Source: DASUFZ01 sp035541475
Lineage (GTDB): Bacteria; Myxococcota_A; UBA9160; SMWR01
Direction: 5' to 3'
Length of the DNA: 64,000 nucleotides
Assembly (NCBI GenBank): GCA_035541475.1
Contig: DATKND010000054.1
Location: 17,141-81,140 of the forward strand
The position numbers were made by a program, and so were the translations under genes. The notes below the pieces were generated by a model. It saw nothing but the letters and a program-made list of their open reading frames with translations. It ran no database searches and was not told where the DNA came from. Below are positions 1-6,893 of this stretch, in pieces (within the stretch, counting starts at the first letter, position 1; each line of letters begins with the position of its first letter).

Positions 1-97
1 GCAAGCGTGGCGCTCCGTCGGTGACCGACGCGATTCGGCGTGTTCCGACGCGATCCGACACGGTCGACGGCGGGGCCGGGCCCCGACGGCGATCACG

Positions 98-445
98 TCA
101 TCGACGACGAGCTGCCACCGCGAGCCCGAGCAGCCCGACGCCGAGCAGCGCGGCGGTCGTCGGCTCGCGCGTCACTTGCAGCTCGGTCGTTACCGGAATC
201 GTGACATCCGGCGGCGTCGCGAATGGCGAGGGTCGGGCGGCGCTCGTCGAGCAATGCGGATACCGATCCAATTCCAGCGGCGCGCCGGACATCGACCGCC
301 GGTGAGTGGGTCTCGCCCGGCTTCCCGCGCAACGCCGAACTGTGTTTCGGCGGACTCGACCTTCTACAGGGTCAAGCAACGCGGCGAGAAGCTTATCCAG
401 ATCGAGTTCAGCCAGCAGGTCTAAGACCGATACCGGAGAGGTCAT
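98..445 (-). pseudogene. Remnant with a PEP-CTERM-like C-terminal sorting signal
   Basis: The last ~25 residues read TREPTTAALLGVGLLGLAVA followed by Ala and three Arg. This is the layout of PEP-CTERM tails: an EP-T motif, one hydrophobic helix and a terminal Arg cluster. Such tails anchor exported proteins for processing by exosortase. The 90 residues in front do not look like an exported protein: there is no signal peptide, they are Arg-rich, and no Shine-Dalgarno precedes the ATG at 445. The tail is therefore probably what is left of a larger gene, cut by the adjacent integration event or by a frameshift. The C-terminal motif is directly visible; decay of the rest is inferred. A short intact protein is possible but less likely. 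Confidence 0.45.
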
Positions 446-477
446 CGTCGAGAACCTGGAGGCGTGATCGAGAGGAG

Positions 478-1530
478 CTACCCCACCCGCTCCATCGCGG
501 TCCTGAGAGAATCCAGGCCGAGGTTGAAGTAGCTCCGCTGGATTACCTCAAGGCTCGACCAACCGCCCAGACGGCGAATCACCTCAGCGTTTGCACCGGT
601 CTCAGCGAGGGTCGTCGCCCAGGTGCGTCGGCAGACGTGGAGCCCGAGAGGCTCCATCCCAGCCCGCAGGTACGCCTTGCGAACGCGATCTTCGACGGTC
701 CGAAGCTGCCCACCGTCGTTCGCGCGGATGAAGAACCAGTCCTCGGGCTTCATCTGGCCGCGCTGGTGCTCAATGTAGTGTTGCAGGTAGCGAAGAAGCC
801 GAGCGCCGATCGGTACTACACGCCGTTGCTTCGACTTCGGAGACCACCGTCTCCCGTCTTCGAGCACCTTCGCCCGCACATGGATCAAGCCGCGGAGATC
901 CACGTCTCGGGCTTGCAGGGTGAGGGCCTCCCCGCGTCGAAGGCCCGCGTAGAGGCAGAGCGCGACGATCATCCGTAGCTGCGGATCGCAGGCCGCGAGG
1001 AGCTGGCCTTGCTCTTTCCGCGTGAGGATGCGCGGGTCGCAGTCGTCTCGGACCGAGGTGAGCCCACTGAGTTCGAGCGGAGGGAGTCGTTCGATCAGTC
1101 CGCTTCGAAGGGCCCAATGGAGGGCAGCCTTGATCACCCTCAGATCCCGGTTGTAGCTGACGACCTGGGCGCCGCCGGATGCCCGGAACTCGCAATGCCG
1201 ACGGATCGCTTCCATATCCAGCAGGACTAGGGGACAGGAAGCAAGGCCGGTCTTCTGAACCGCCTTGAGCACCTCCCGGTCGTTCCGGAGCGTGTCTTCT
1301 TTGACTGCCCCTCTCTTGCTGGTGGCAATCCCAGCACACCGGGTCCGGTGCCAGCGCTGGAGTAGATCGCGAAGGACGAACGAGTGACCTGGCTTCGACT
1401 GCCCGGACTCCTCCCTCGCTAGCCACTGCTCAGCCTCGGCGTAGGTCGGGAAGACCTTCCGGAGACGGCCTCGGGCGGCCTTGGAATCAGCGATCCAAGT
1501 CCCGTTCGGACGCTTACGAATCGAGCCCAT
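478..1530 (-). CDS. Tyrosine recombinase / site-specific integrase
   Basis: Catalyses integration and excision of a mobile element. With the ATG at 1530 (AGAGG eight bases upstream) the protein has 350 residues, a usual size for phage and island integrases; the ATG at 1596 would add 22 residues atypical of the family. An N-terminal Arm-binding-like segment (MGSIRKRPNG) is followed by a core-binding domain (~50-155) and a catalytic domain. The catalytic set is complete: Arg198 in AGLRRGE, a candidate Lys near 232-234, His298-x-x-Arg301, Trp324 in LGGW, and nucleophile Tyr334 in QRSYFN. It lies about 110 bases from a truncated tRNA-Ser(CGA) half gene, which fits an integrase sitting next to its own attachment site. 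It reads away from the tRNA remnant and into the element. Probably active. Confidence 0.93.
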   Translation of the reverse strand: MGSIRKRPNGTWIADSKAARGRLRKVFPTYAEAEQWLAREESGQSKPGHSFVLRDLLQRWHRTRCAGIATSKRGAVKEDTLRNDREVLKAVQKTGLASCPLVLLDMEAIRRHCEFRASGGAQVVSYNRDLRVIKAALHWALRSGLIERLPPLELSGLTSVRDDCDPRILTRKEQGQLLAACDPQLRMIVALCLYAGLRRGEALTLQARDVDLRGLIHVRAKVLEDGRRWSPKSKQRRVVPIGARLLRYLQHYIEHQRGQMKPEDWFFIRANDGGQLRTVEDRVRKAYLRAGMEPLGLHVCRRTWATTLAETGANAEVIRRLGGWSSLEVIQRSYFNLGLDSLRTAMERVG

Positions 1531-1638
1531 TTGCGTGCCTCTGGTGGTTCGCACCATGGCAACGATCGACTGTTCGATAGGCTCGCTTAAGTCCATACCG
1601 GTAAAGGCTTTTCAGCAACCGGCAACCAATCGCGGACC

Positions 1639-1679
1639 TTTCGAGTCAGGCCCGTTCAACCGGACTCCGGCACCTCTCC
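1639..1679 (-). tRNA. 5' half of a tRNA-Ser(CGA) gene, broken after the anticodon loop (attachment site)
   Basis: Read on the minus strand from 1679, the sequence gives a serine-tRNA 5' acceptor strand GGAGAGG, a D arm (TGCCGGAGTCCGGTTGAACGG), the 5' anticodon stem GCCTGA and the loop CTCGAAA, with U33, anticodon CGA and A37. The expected complementary stem (TCAGG) and the variable and T arms do not follow. From 1638 downward the sequence is unrelated and runs into the integrase gene. The break at the anticodon loop beside an integrase is what an attL/attR junction looks like. Either the tRNA is disrupted here, or the complete copy is restored at the other end of the element, outside the window. 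Confidence 0.8.
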
Positions 1680-1693
1680 GAAGGGCGCGGATT

Positions 1694-3928
1694 CTAGCGG
1701 CTTCGCGGTGCAGCGTGCGGCTTTCCGTCCGACTCCGCGCCGAACGCTTGCAGCGCTTGCTGGAGCTGCTCGTTTCCCGGATGCCGCGCGAGCGCCGCCT
1801 TCAGCACGTCGATGGACCGCTTCGCGTCGCCCGAGTCGTGGAGCGCGACGGCATACACGTAGGCGAAGCGAGCGTCGTCCGGCTCGATCGCCGCGGCGCG
1901 CTCGAAGTGCGCGAGCGCCTCCTCGGCGCGGCCCGCGCGCACGAGCGCGAGCCCCATCGCATGATGGAGGTCGGCGCTGCCGGGCTCGCGCGCGAGCGCG
2001 TCGGAGAGCACGCGGACACCCTCGGCGTCGCGCCCGGCGATGCGGTGGAGGTCCGCGAGATTCACCGACGCGGGCACGAAGTGCGGCTCGATCGCGAGCG
2101 CTGCCTCGTACTCGCGTTGCGCGCCGACCAGGTCGCCCTGCGCGGCCGCGAGCACGCCCGCGGCGACGCGCGTCTCCGGCCGATCGGCGTCGCGCGCGAG
2201 CGCGCCCCGATACTCGGCCAGCGCGCGCTCGAAGTCGGAGCCGAGCGCCGCACGCGCGTCGGGCGGGAGCGACACCAGGGTGCGTGCCGACTGGATCCGC
2301 ACCGCGCGCCGCGGATCCCGCAGCAGCGGCGCGGCGAGCTGCGAGCGCAGCGCGGGCGGCCACGGCTCGAGCGCCTCGAGCGCCGCCATGCGGACGAGCG
2401 GGTCGGCGTCGCCGAGGCCGGCCTGGATGCTCGGCAGGACCTCGCGAGCGGGGTGGGTCGCGAGCTCGTGCAGCGCGGTCGCGCGCGCGATCGCCGGCTG
2501 CGAGACGTCACTCGCGAGCTCGGCGAGGGCCGCGCTCGCACCAGGCAGATCGCGGCGCGCGGCGTCGAGCGCGGACCCGAAGTGCGCGCGCGGCGGCGGA
2601 CCGTCGCCACGCCAGCGCGCCACGGTGTCCGCGGCCCAGGCGTCTCCGCGCGCGGCATGGCATGCGCCGCACGCGTTCGGCGTGCCGAGCGCGACGGAGA
2701 GATCCGGGCGCGGCACGCGCAGCGAGTGGTCGCGGCGCACGTCGATCCGCATGTACGTGCGAGTCGGCATGTGGCACGAGACACAGCGCGCGCTCTCGCT
2801 GCCGGGCTCGTGGTGGTGGTGCGCGCGCGTCGCGAACACCTCGTCGCGGTGACACTTCGAGCAGACGGCGTCGGCGTCGACGGCGAGAGAATGCGGGTCA
2901 TGGCAATCGCTGCACGTGACACCCGCCGCGAACATGCGGCTCTGGAGGAACGAGCCGTACTCGTAGACCTCGTCGTCGATCTGTCCGTCCGCGTGGTAGA
3001 GGCCCGCGTCGAGCAGCGCCGGCCGGTAGTGGTCGAGGAAGGCGTGACCGGGCTGCCAGCCGTCGGCGATCGTCGCGCGCCGCGCATGGCAGGGCGCGCA
3101 GACCTCGAGCTCCTGCGGCGCGCCAGCGGGCGGGTCGCGCTTCGCGATCGCGGCGCCGGGCGCGAAGCGGAAGGCGTGCTCGGCGCCGAGCTCGGCGGTG
3201 AGCCCCATCTCGAGCGCGCTCGGCCGCGCGCCTTCCTTCGCCCCGGCGTGCGTCGCCGCGCGCGCCCACTCGACGTGTCGCGATCCCGGACCGTGACACG
3301 CCTCGCAGCCGACGCCGAGCTCCGACCAGCGCGACTCGTAGCGATCCCCGCTCGCGACGTAGCCCTTCTCGTAGTCGGTGACGTGGCAGTCCGCGCACAT
3401 CGCGTTCCACGTATGGCTCGGCCGCGACCAGTGGAGCACGTCGTCCGGCGGGATCGCGTCGCGCTGGAGGTGGAACCAGCGCTCGCCGCCGGCCGAAGCG
3501 GGCCGCGTGTCCCACGCGGTGTCGAGCGATTGCAGTCGGCCGCGCGGTCCTTCGACGAGGAGCTGCTGCAAGGGCCTCACGCCGAGCGCGTACGCGACCG
3601 CGTGCTCGCCGCCCTCCGTCTCCACGACGAAGCGGCCGTCGCGCTGCCGGAAGCGCGACGACACGCCGAAGTGATCGAGCGCGGCGTCGGAGAAGTCGCC
3701 GCGCAGGCTGGCGGCGGTCGCCGTCTGCATCGCCAGCGCGTGATCCGAGTCGCGCCAGCGCGCGCTCTCCGCGGCGTGGCATTCGGCGCAGCCCGCGCTG
3801 CCGACGTAGCGCGCTGTCTCGGGAGGCACGGGCGGTGTCGCAGCGGTGCGCTCCTTGCCGCCGCAGCCCGACGCGAGCGCCAGCGCGAGCAGCGTTCGCA
3901 CACCGAGAGAGGGCTTCGCGCCGCGCAC
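1694..3928 (-). CDS. Octaheme c-type cytochrome lipoprotein with HEAT-like and TPR repeats
   Basis: A 744-residue exported multiheme cytochrome. It begins with a lipoprotein signal (lipobox LASGC near residue 22), so it is probably membrane-anchored and periplasmic or surface-exposed. Eight CxxCH heme motifs are visible in order: CAECH, CADCH, CEACH, CAPCH, CSDCH, CSKCH, CVSCH and CGACH, within about the first 430 residues. After the heme domain come HEAT-like helical pairs (~470-560) and then TPR units (~575-730; for example an AxGxxxxAxxxYxxAL pattern). This resembles cytochrome c554-like/TPR proteins thought to take part in electron transfer, but no specific redox partner is encoded nearby. 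It is transcribed divergently from infA. Heme count and lipobox are seen directly; the substrate is unknown. Confidence 0.9.
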   Translation of the reverse strand: MRGAKPSLGVRTLLALALASGCGGKERTAATPPVPPETARYVGSAGCAECHAAESARWRDSDHALAMQTATAASLRGDFSDAALDHFGVSSRFRQRDGRFVVETEGGEHAVAYALGVRPLQQLLVEGPRGRLQSLDTAWDTRPASAGGERWFHLQRDAIPPDDVLHWSRPSHTWNAMCADCHVTDYEKGYVASGDRYESRWSELGVGCEACHGPGSRHVEWARAATHAGAKEGARPSALEMGLTAELGAEHAFRFAPGAAIAKRDPPAGAPQELEVCAPCHARRATIADGWQPGHAFLDHYRPALLDAGLYHADGQIDDEVYEYGSFLQSRMFAAGVTCSDCHDPHSLAVDADAVCSKCHRDEVFATRAHHHHEPGSESARCVSCHMPTRTYMRIDVRRDHSLRVPRPDLSVALGTPNACGACHAARGDAWAADTVARWRGDGPPPRAHFGSALDAARRDLPGASAALAELASDVSQPAIARATALHELATHPAREVLPSIQAGLGDADPLVRMAALEALEPWPPALRSQLAAPLLRDPRRAVRIQSARTLVSLPPDARAALGSDFERALAEYRGALARDADRPETRVAAGVLAAAQGDLVGAQREYEAALAIEPHFVPASVNLADLHRIAGRDAEGVRVLSDALAREPGSADLHHAMGLALVRAGRAEEALAHFERAAAIEPDDARFAYVYAVALHDSGDAKRSIDVLKAALARHPGNEQLQQALQAFGAESDGKPHAAPRSR

Positions 3929-4107
3929 GCGCGGAGACTGTCACGAATGCGCGGTCACCGGTAGCGCCGCCATCGATTCGGGCCTCGCTGGTCTGTGCGA
4001 CGTTCGCGGGAGCGGCTAAGCTGCGCCCCCGATCGACCCGGGGCGTCGCTCCTGCGAGCGAACGACCTTGCGACGAGAGCCCGCGGTCGGAGGAGAATCA
4101 ACCGAGC

Positions 4108-4347
4108 TTGGCGCGCGACGACCTCATCCAGGCAACCGGCACCGTGGACAAGATCCTCGGTGGCGGGCGCTACCAGGTCGCGCTCGACGGCGGGCAGTCG
4201 GTGACGGCGCAGCTCTCCGGACGCATGCGCCGTTTCCGCATCCGCGTGATTCCCGGCGACCGTGTCCAGGTCGGACTCTCGCCCTACGATCCGACGCACG
4301 GATTCATCACGTTCCGGCTGCGCGAAGGCCAGCAGGGCCCCGCCTAG
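4108..4347 (+). CDS. infA: Translation initiation factor IF-1
   Basis: A 79-residue S1-like OB-fold protein. IF-1 binds the A site of the 30S subunit and assists IF-2 and IF-3 during initiation. The family pattern is clear: a TGTVDKILGGGRYQVAL strand pair, then QLSGRMRRFRIRVIPGDRVQV (conserved GKMRxxxIxILxGDxV type) and LSPYDPTHGFITFR near the C-terminus. The start is a TTG at 4108, twelve bases after the strong Shine-Dalgarno GGAGGAGA (4089-4096); no ATG fits. A rare start codon is unusual for an essential factor. The gene stands apart from any ribosomal-protein operon, as is common for extra or relocated infA copies, so a second copy elsewhere is possible. Confidence 0.93.
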   Translation: MARDDLIQATGTVDKILGGGRYQVALDGGQSVTAQLSGRMRRFRIRVIPGDRVQVGLSPYDPTHGFITFRLREGQQGPA

Positions 4348-4375
4348 TCTTGCCGGGCCTTCGCGCTCCGGGCTG

Positions 4376-5026
4376 ATGTCCTCGCGCGCGGTCCGGCTCA
4401 CGCTCCAGGCGATCCAGGCCGCCGATCGCGCGCGCCTCGCCTGGCTGGTGCGACGCCACCCCGGGCTCGAGCTCGATCCCGCCGCGAGCACGAACTTTGC
4501 GGTCGCGCGATTCCTGCTCGCGCCCGGCGCCCGACTTCGCCTCGCGGCAGGTGCGGTCACGGATCGCGTGCCCGGCGCGCTCGTCTTCCTGATCGAGTCG
4601 GGCGCCGAAGTCGAGATCGGTCCCGGCACGTGGCTTCGCACCGAGCTCGAGTCGGTGCGGATCGCGGCCTACACCGGCGCGCGGATCGCGACCGGCCCCG
4701 AGTGCCTGCTGAACGGCTGCCACCTCTCGTCCAAACGCGAGGTGCGGCTCGGACGCCGCGTGTGGGTCGGGCTCGGGACCCGCGTCTTCGACTCCGACCA
4801 GCACGACTACGACGACCTGCGCCCGATCCGCAGCGAGCCCGTCTCGATCGGCGACTTCACGTGGGTCGCCTCCGACGCGACCGTGATGAAGGGTGTCCGC
4901 ATCGGCGAGCACTGCATCGTCGGCGCGCGCTCGCTCGTCACCTCCGACGTGCCGCCCCATACGCTGGTCTTCGGCCAGCCGGCGCGGCCGCGCGGGACCG
5001 TCGGCGATCGCAGTCGGGCGAGATAG
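4376..5026 (+). CDS. Left-handed beta-helix (hexapeptide) acyltransferase
   Basis: A 216-residue protein with hexapeptide-repeat turns ([LIV]-G-x4) through its middle and C-terminal half: for example a VEIGPGTWLRT coil, VRLGRRVWVGLGTRVFDSDQHDY and VSIGDFTWVASDATVMKGVRIGEHCIVGARSLV. The DSDQHDY stretch corresponds to the active-site His loop of maltose/galactoside O-acetyltransferase-like enzymes (D-x-D/N-x-H). The family transfers acetyl or longer acyl groups from CoA to sugars or polysaccharides; the substrate here is not predictable. The start is the ATG at 4376, 29 bases after infA. Ten bases separate it from the next gene, so it is probably cotranscribed with the formyltransferase. Confidence 0.85.
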   Translation: MSSRAVRLTLQAIQAADRARLAWLVRRHPGLELDPAASTNFAVARFLLAPGARLRLAAGAVTDRVPGALVFLIESGAEVEIGPGTWLRTELESVRIAAYTGARIATGPECLLNGCHLSSKREVRLGRRVWVGLGTRVFDSDQHDYDDLRPIRSEPVSIGDFTWVASDATVMKGVRIGEHCIVGARSLVTSDVPPHTLVFGQPARPRGTVGDRSRAR

Positions 5027-5036
5027 CATCGCGCGC

Positions 5037-5957
5037 ATGCCGCTCCGCATCGCGCTCTTCGGACAGGCTCCGTTCGGCCGCGACACCCTCGTGCGTCTGC
5101 TCGAGGCGGGCCACGAGGTGGTCGGCGTCTACGCGCCGCCGGAGGGCGCGCGTCCCGACCCGCTGGCGGAGGAGGCGAAGAAGCGGGGCCTCCGCCTGCT
5201 TCGCCACGCGCGCTTCCGCGCGAAGGGCGCCGCCATTCCCGAGCTCGTCGCGGAGCACCACGCGCTCGGCGCCGACCTCAACGTGCTCGCCTTCGTGACC
5301 GTGATCCTGCCGCCGGAGATCGTCGATGCCCCGCGCCACGCCTCGCTCTGCTTCCATCCTTCTCTTCTTCCGCGTTTCCGCGGCGGCAACGCGCTGGCGT
5401 GGCAGATCCTGATGGGCGCGAAGGAGTCGGGAGTCACCGTGTTCCGGCCGGACTCCGGCGTCGACACGGGGCCGATCGTGGTGCAGAAGGGGCCGGTGTC
5501 GATCTCGGACACCGACACTGCCGCGACGCTCTACTTCGAGAAGCTCTACGGACTCGGCGTCGACGCGATCGCCGAGGCCGTGGCGGCGGTGGCCGATGGG
5601 AGCGCGCGTCCCGTCACGCAGGACGAGGAAGACGCGAGCCACCAGGATCTGGTGACGGACGAGGTGGCGCGGCTCGACTTCACGAAGGACGCCGCGACGC
5701 TCGATCGCTGGATCCGCGGCTGCGATCCGCAGCCCGGCGCCTGGGCGCTGCGCGGCGGCGAGAAGCTGCGGCTCTTCGATGCGAAGCCCGCGTCCGGCGA
5801 TACGGGCGCCGCACCGGGTACGGTCGTCGCGGTGGATGCGGGTCGCGTACAGATCGCGGCGCGCGGCGGGCGGCTCGACGTCGGCCGCGCCCGCGCCGAG
5901 AATGGGGCGAAGGTCGCGGCAGCGGAGCTCTTTGCTCCCGGCGATCACCTCACCTAG
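5037..5957 (+). CDS. Formyltransferase-fold protein, 10-formyl-THF dehydrogenase hydrolase-domain-like
   Basis: A 306-residue two-domain protein: an N-terminal Rossmann formyltransferase domain (1 to ~200) and a C-terminal Fmt_C-like barrel (~205-306). The signature is FHPSLLPRFRGG, followed by the SGVDTGPI segment with its conserved Asp. In methionyl-tRNA formyltransferase the residue two before SLLP is part of an Asn-x-His motif; here, as I recall for the hydrolase domain of 10-formyltetrahydrofolate dehydrogenase, that position is aromatic and the His/Asp pair is kept. The C-domain phrase LDRWIRGCDPQPGAW also matches that family. It could be a formyl-THF hydrolase or a transferase acting on a sugar nucleotide or CoA ester rather than on Met-tRNA. 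It starts at the ATG at 5037. Confidence 0.85.
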   Translation: MPLRIALFGQAPFGRDTLVRLLEAGHEVVGVYAPPEGARPDPLAEEAKKRGLRLLRHARFRAKGAAIPELVAEHHALGADLNVLAFVTVILPPEIVDAPRHASLCFHPSLLPRFRGGNALAWQILMGAKESGVTVFRPDSGVDTGPIVVQKGPVSISDTDTAATLYFEKLYGLGVDAIAEAVAAVADGSARPVTQDEEDASHQDLVTDEVARLDFTKDAATLDRWIRGCDPQPGAWALRGGEKLRLFDAKPASGDTGAAPGTVVAVDAGRVQIAARGGRLDVGRARAENGAKVAAAELFAPGDHLT

Positions 5958-5973
5958 CAAGCGACGGTTGCGC

Positions 5974-6696
5974 ATGGATCTCGTTCGCCGCGTCGGGTCG
6001 CTGCTCGGCGCGGCCGGTCTCGATCTACGCGGCGCGCTCTCGCCGTCGGTCTACGATGCGCTCGTCCCGCCGGGCTGGCGCTGCGACGCGCTGCTGACCG
6101 GTGCGCGCAGCGCGCTGGTGGTCGGGAGCGGGGGGCGGGCGCTCTGGCGCGCGGCACGCGAGTCGGGAGCGGCGGGCAGCGATCCGCTCGATCTCCACAC
6201 GGCGCGAGCAATGCACGCGTGCGTCACCGAGCTGAGAGCGGCCGGTCACGCGGCTGTCGCAGTCTTCGCACACGAGCGCCGCGGCGGCACCTTCGCCGAC
6301 TTCGTCGCGCTCGCACACGCGGCAGGTCTGGGCGCGCCGAGTCGCCTCGGCCTGCTCGTCCATCCCATCTACGGTCCGTGGCTCTCTTTGCGCGCGCTGC
6401 TCGTGAGCGAGCTCGCCTGGCCGGAGTCGACTCCGCTCCGGAGCTTCGACCCCTGCACGGGCTGTCCGGCGCCCTGCGCCACCGCCTGTCACGGCGCCGC
6501 GGTCGGGCGCTCGGGCTTCGACGTCCCGCGCTGCGCGGCGACGCGGCGGCGCGATCCGCGCTGCGCCCTTCGCTGCGGCGCGCGCCACGCCTGCGTGCTC
6601 GGCCGGGACCACGTCTACCTCGCGGAGGCCGAGGGCCATCACATGCGGAGCGTGTCCCCGCAGGCGCTGCTTGAAAGCCAGGGGGACCGAACCTAA
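5974..6696 (+). CDS. QueG-like iron-sulfur protein (possible 4Fe-4S reductase relative)
   Basis: A 240-residue protein with a C-terminal cysteine-rich ferredoxin-like segment: CTGCPAPCATAC (CxxCxxxCxxxC) around residue 165, then further Cys at CAATRRRDPRCALRCGARHAC. The N-terminal part (LLTGARSALVVGSGG, ... FADFVALAHAAGLG) resembles the cobalamin-binding region of epoxyqueuosine reductase-like (COG1600) proteins, which combine a corrinoid and iron-sulfur clusters. It is shorter than QueG (about 350-380 residues), so it is probably a divergent relative and not the queuosine enzyme. It starts at the ATG at 5974, 16 bases after the formyltransferase gene, in the same run of genes. The role is undetermined; the iron-sulfur motif is directly visible. 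Confidence 0.7.
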   Translation: MDLVRRVGSLLGAAGLDLRGALSPSVYDALVPPGWRCDALLTGARSALVVGSGGRALWRAARESGAAGSDPLDLHTARAMHACVTELRAAGHAAVAVFAHERRGGTFADFVALAHAAGLGAPSRLGLLVHPIYGPWLSLRALLVSELAWPESTPLRSFDPCTGCPAPCATACHGAAVGRSGFDVPRCAATRRRDPRCALRCGARHACVLGRDHVYLAEAEGHHMRSVSPQALLESQGDRT

Positions 6697-6853
6697 ACTC
6701 CGCCGCCCTGCCGACCGAACGAGTGGCGCGATTCGCGCTCGCTCGGGGCCGTTCCGGCGCGGCGGACCTTCCCCCATCCTAGGAGCGACGAGGATCCGCC
6801 CGGCACCCGGGATGGGCCGCCCCAGAGAGGTCGGCGCATTCCGGCCGGCGACC

Positions 6854-6871
6854 GGTGCAATCGCCTGCACC
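6854..6871. promoter_or_regulatory. Short hairpin in the leader of fusA
   Basis: GGTGCA (6854-6859) and TGCACC (6866-6871) form a perfect 6-bp inverted repeat around a 6-base loop, 22 bases before the fusA ATG. In RNA it would be a small stable hairpin next to the ribosome-binding region, and in DNA it could be a protein site. A function is only conjecture; a short palindrome in GC-rich DNA can arise by chance. Confidence 0.25.
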
Positions 6872-6893
6872 CTGCAACTCGCGAGGCACGTCC

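Noticed and set aside
1631..1679. A complete tRNA with anticodon CUC formed from an alternative stem (GGGCCT/AGGTCC)
   Set aside because: The loop would have A33 in place of U33, and there is no T arm or acceptor 3' strand; the serine 5' half reading is canonical.
1481..3964. A very long open frame on the plus strand opposite the octaheme cytochrome
   Set aside because: The translation is Arg/Ala-rich with no domain, and the minus strand carries eight CxxCH motifs. Such antisense frames are expected at ~70% GC.
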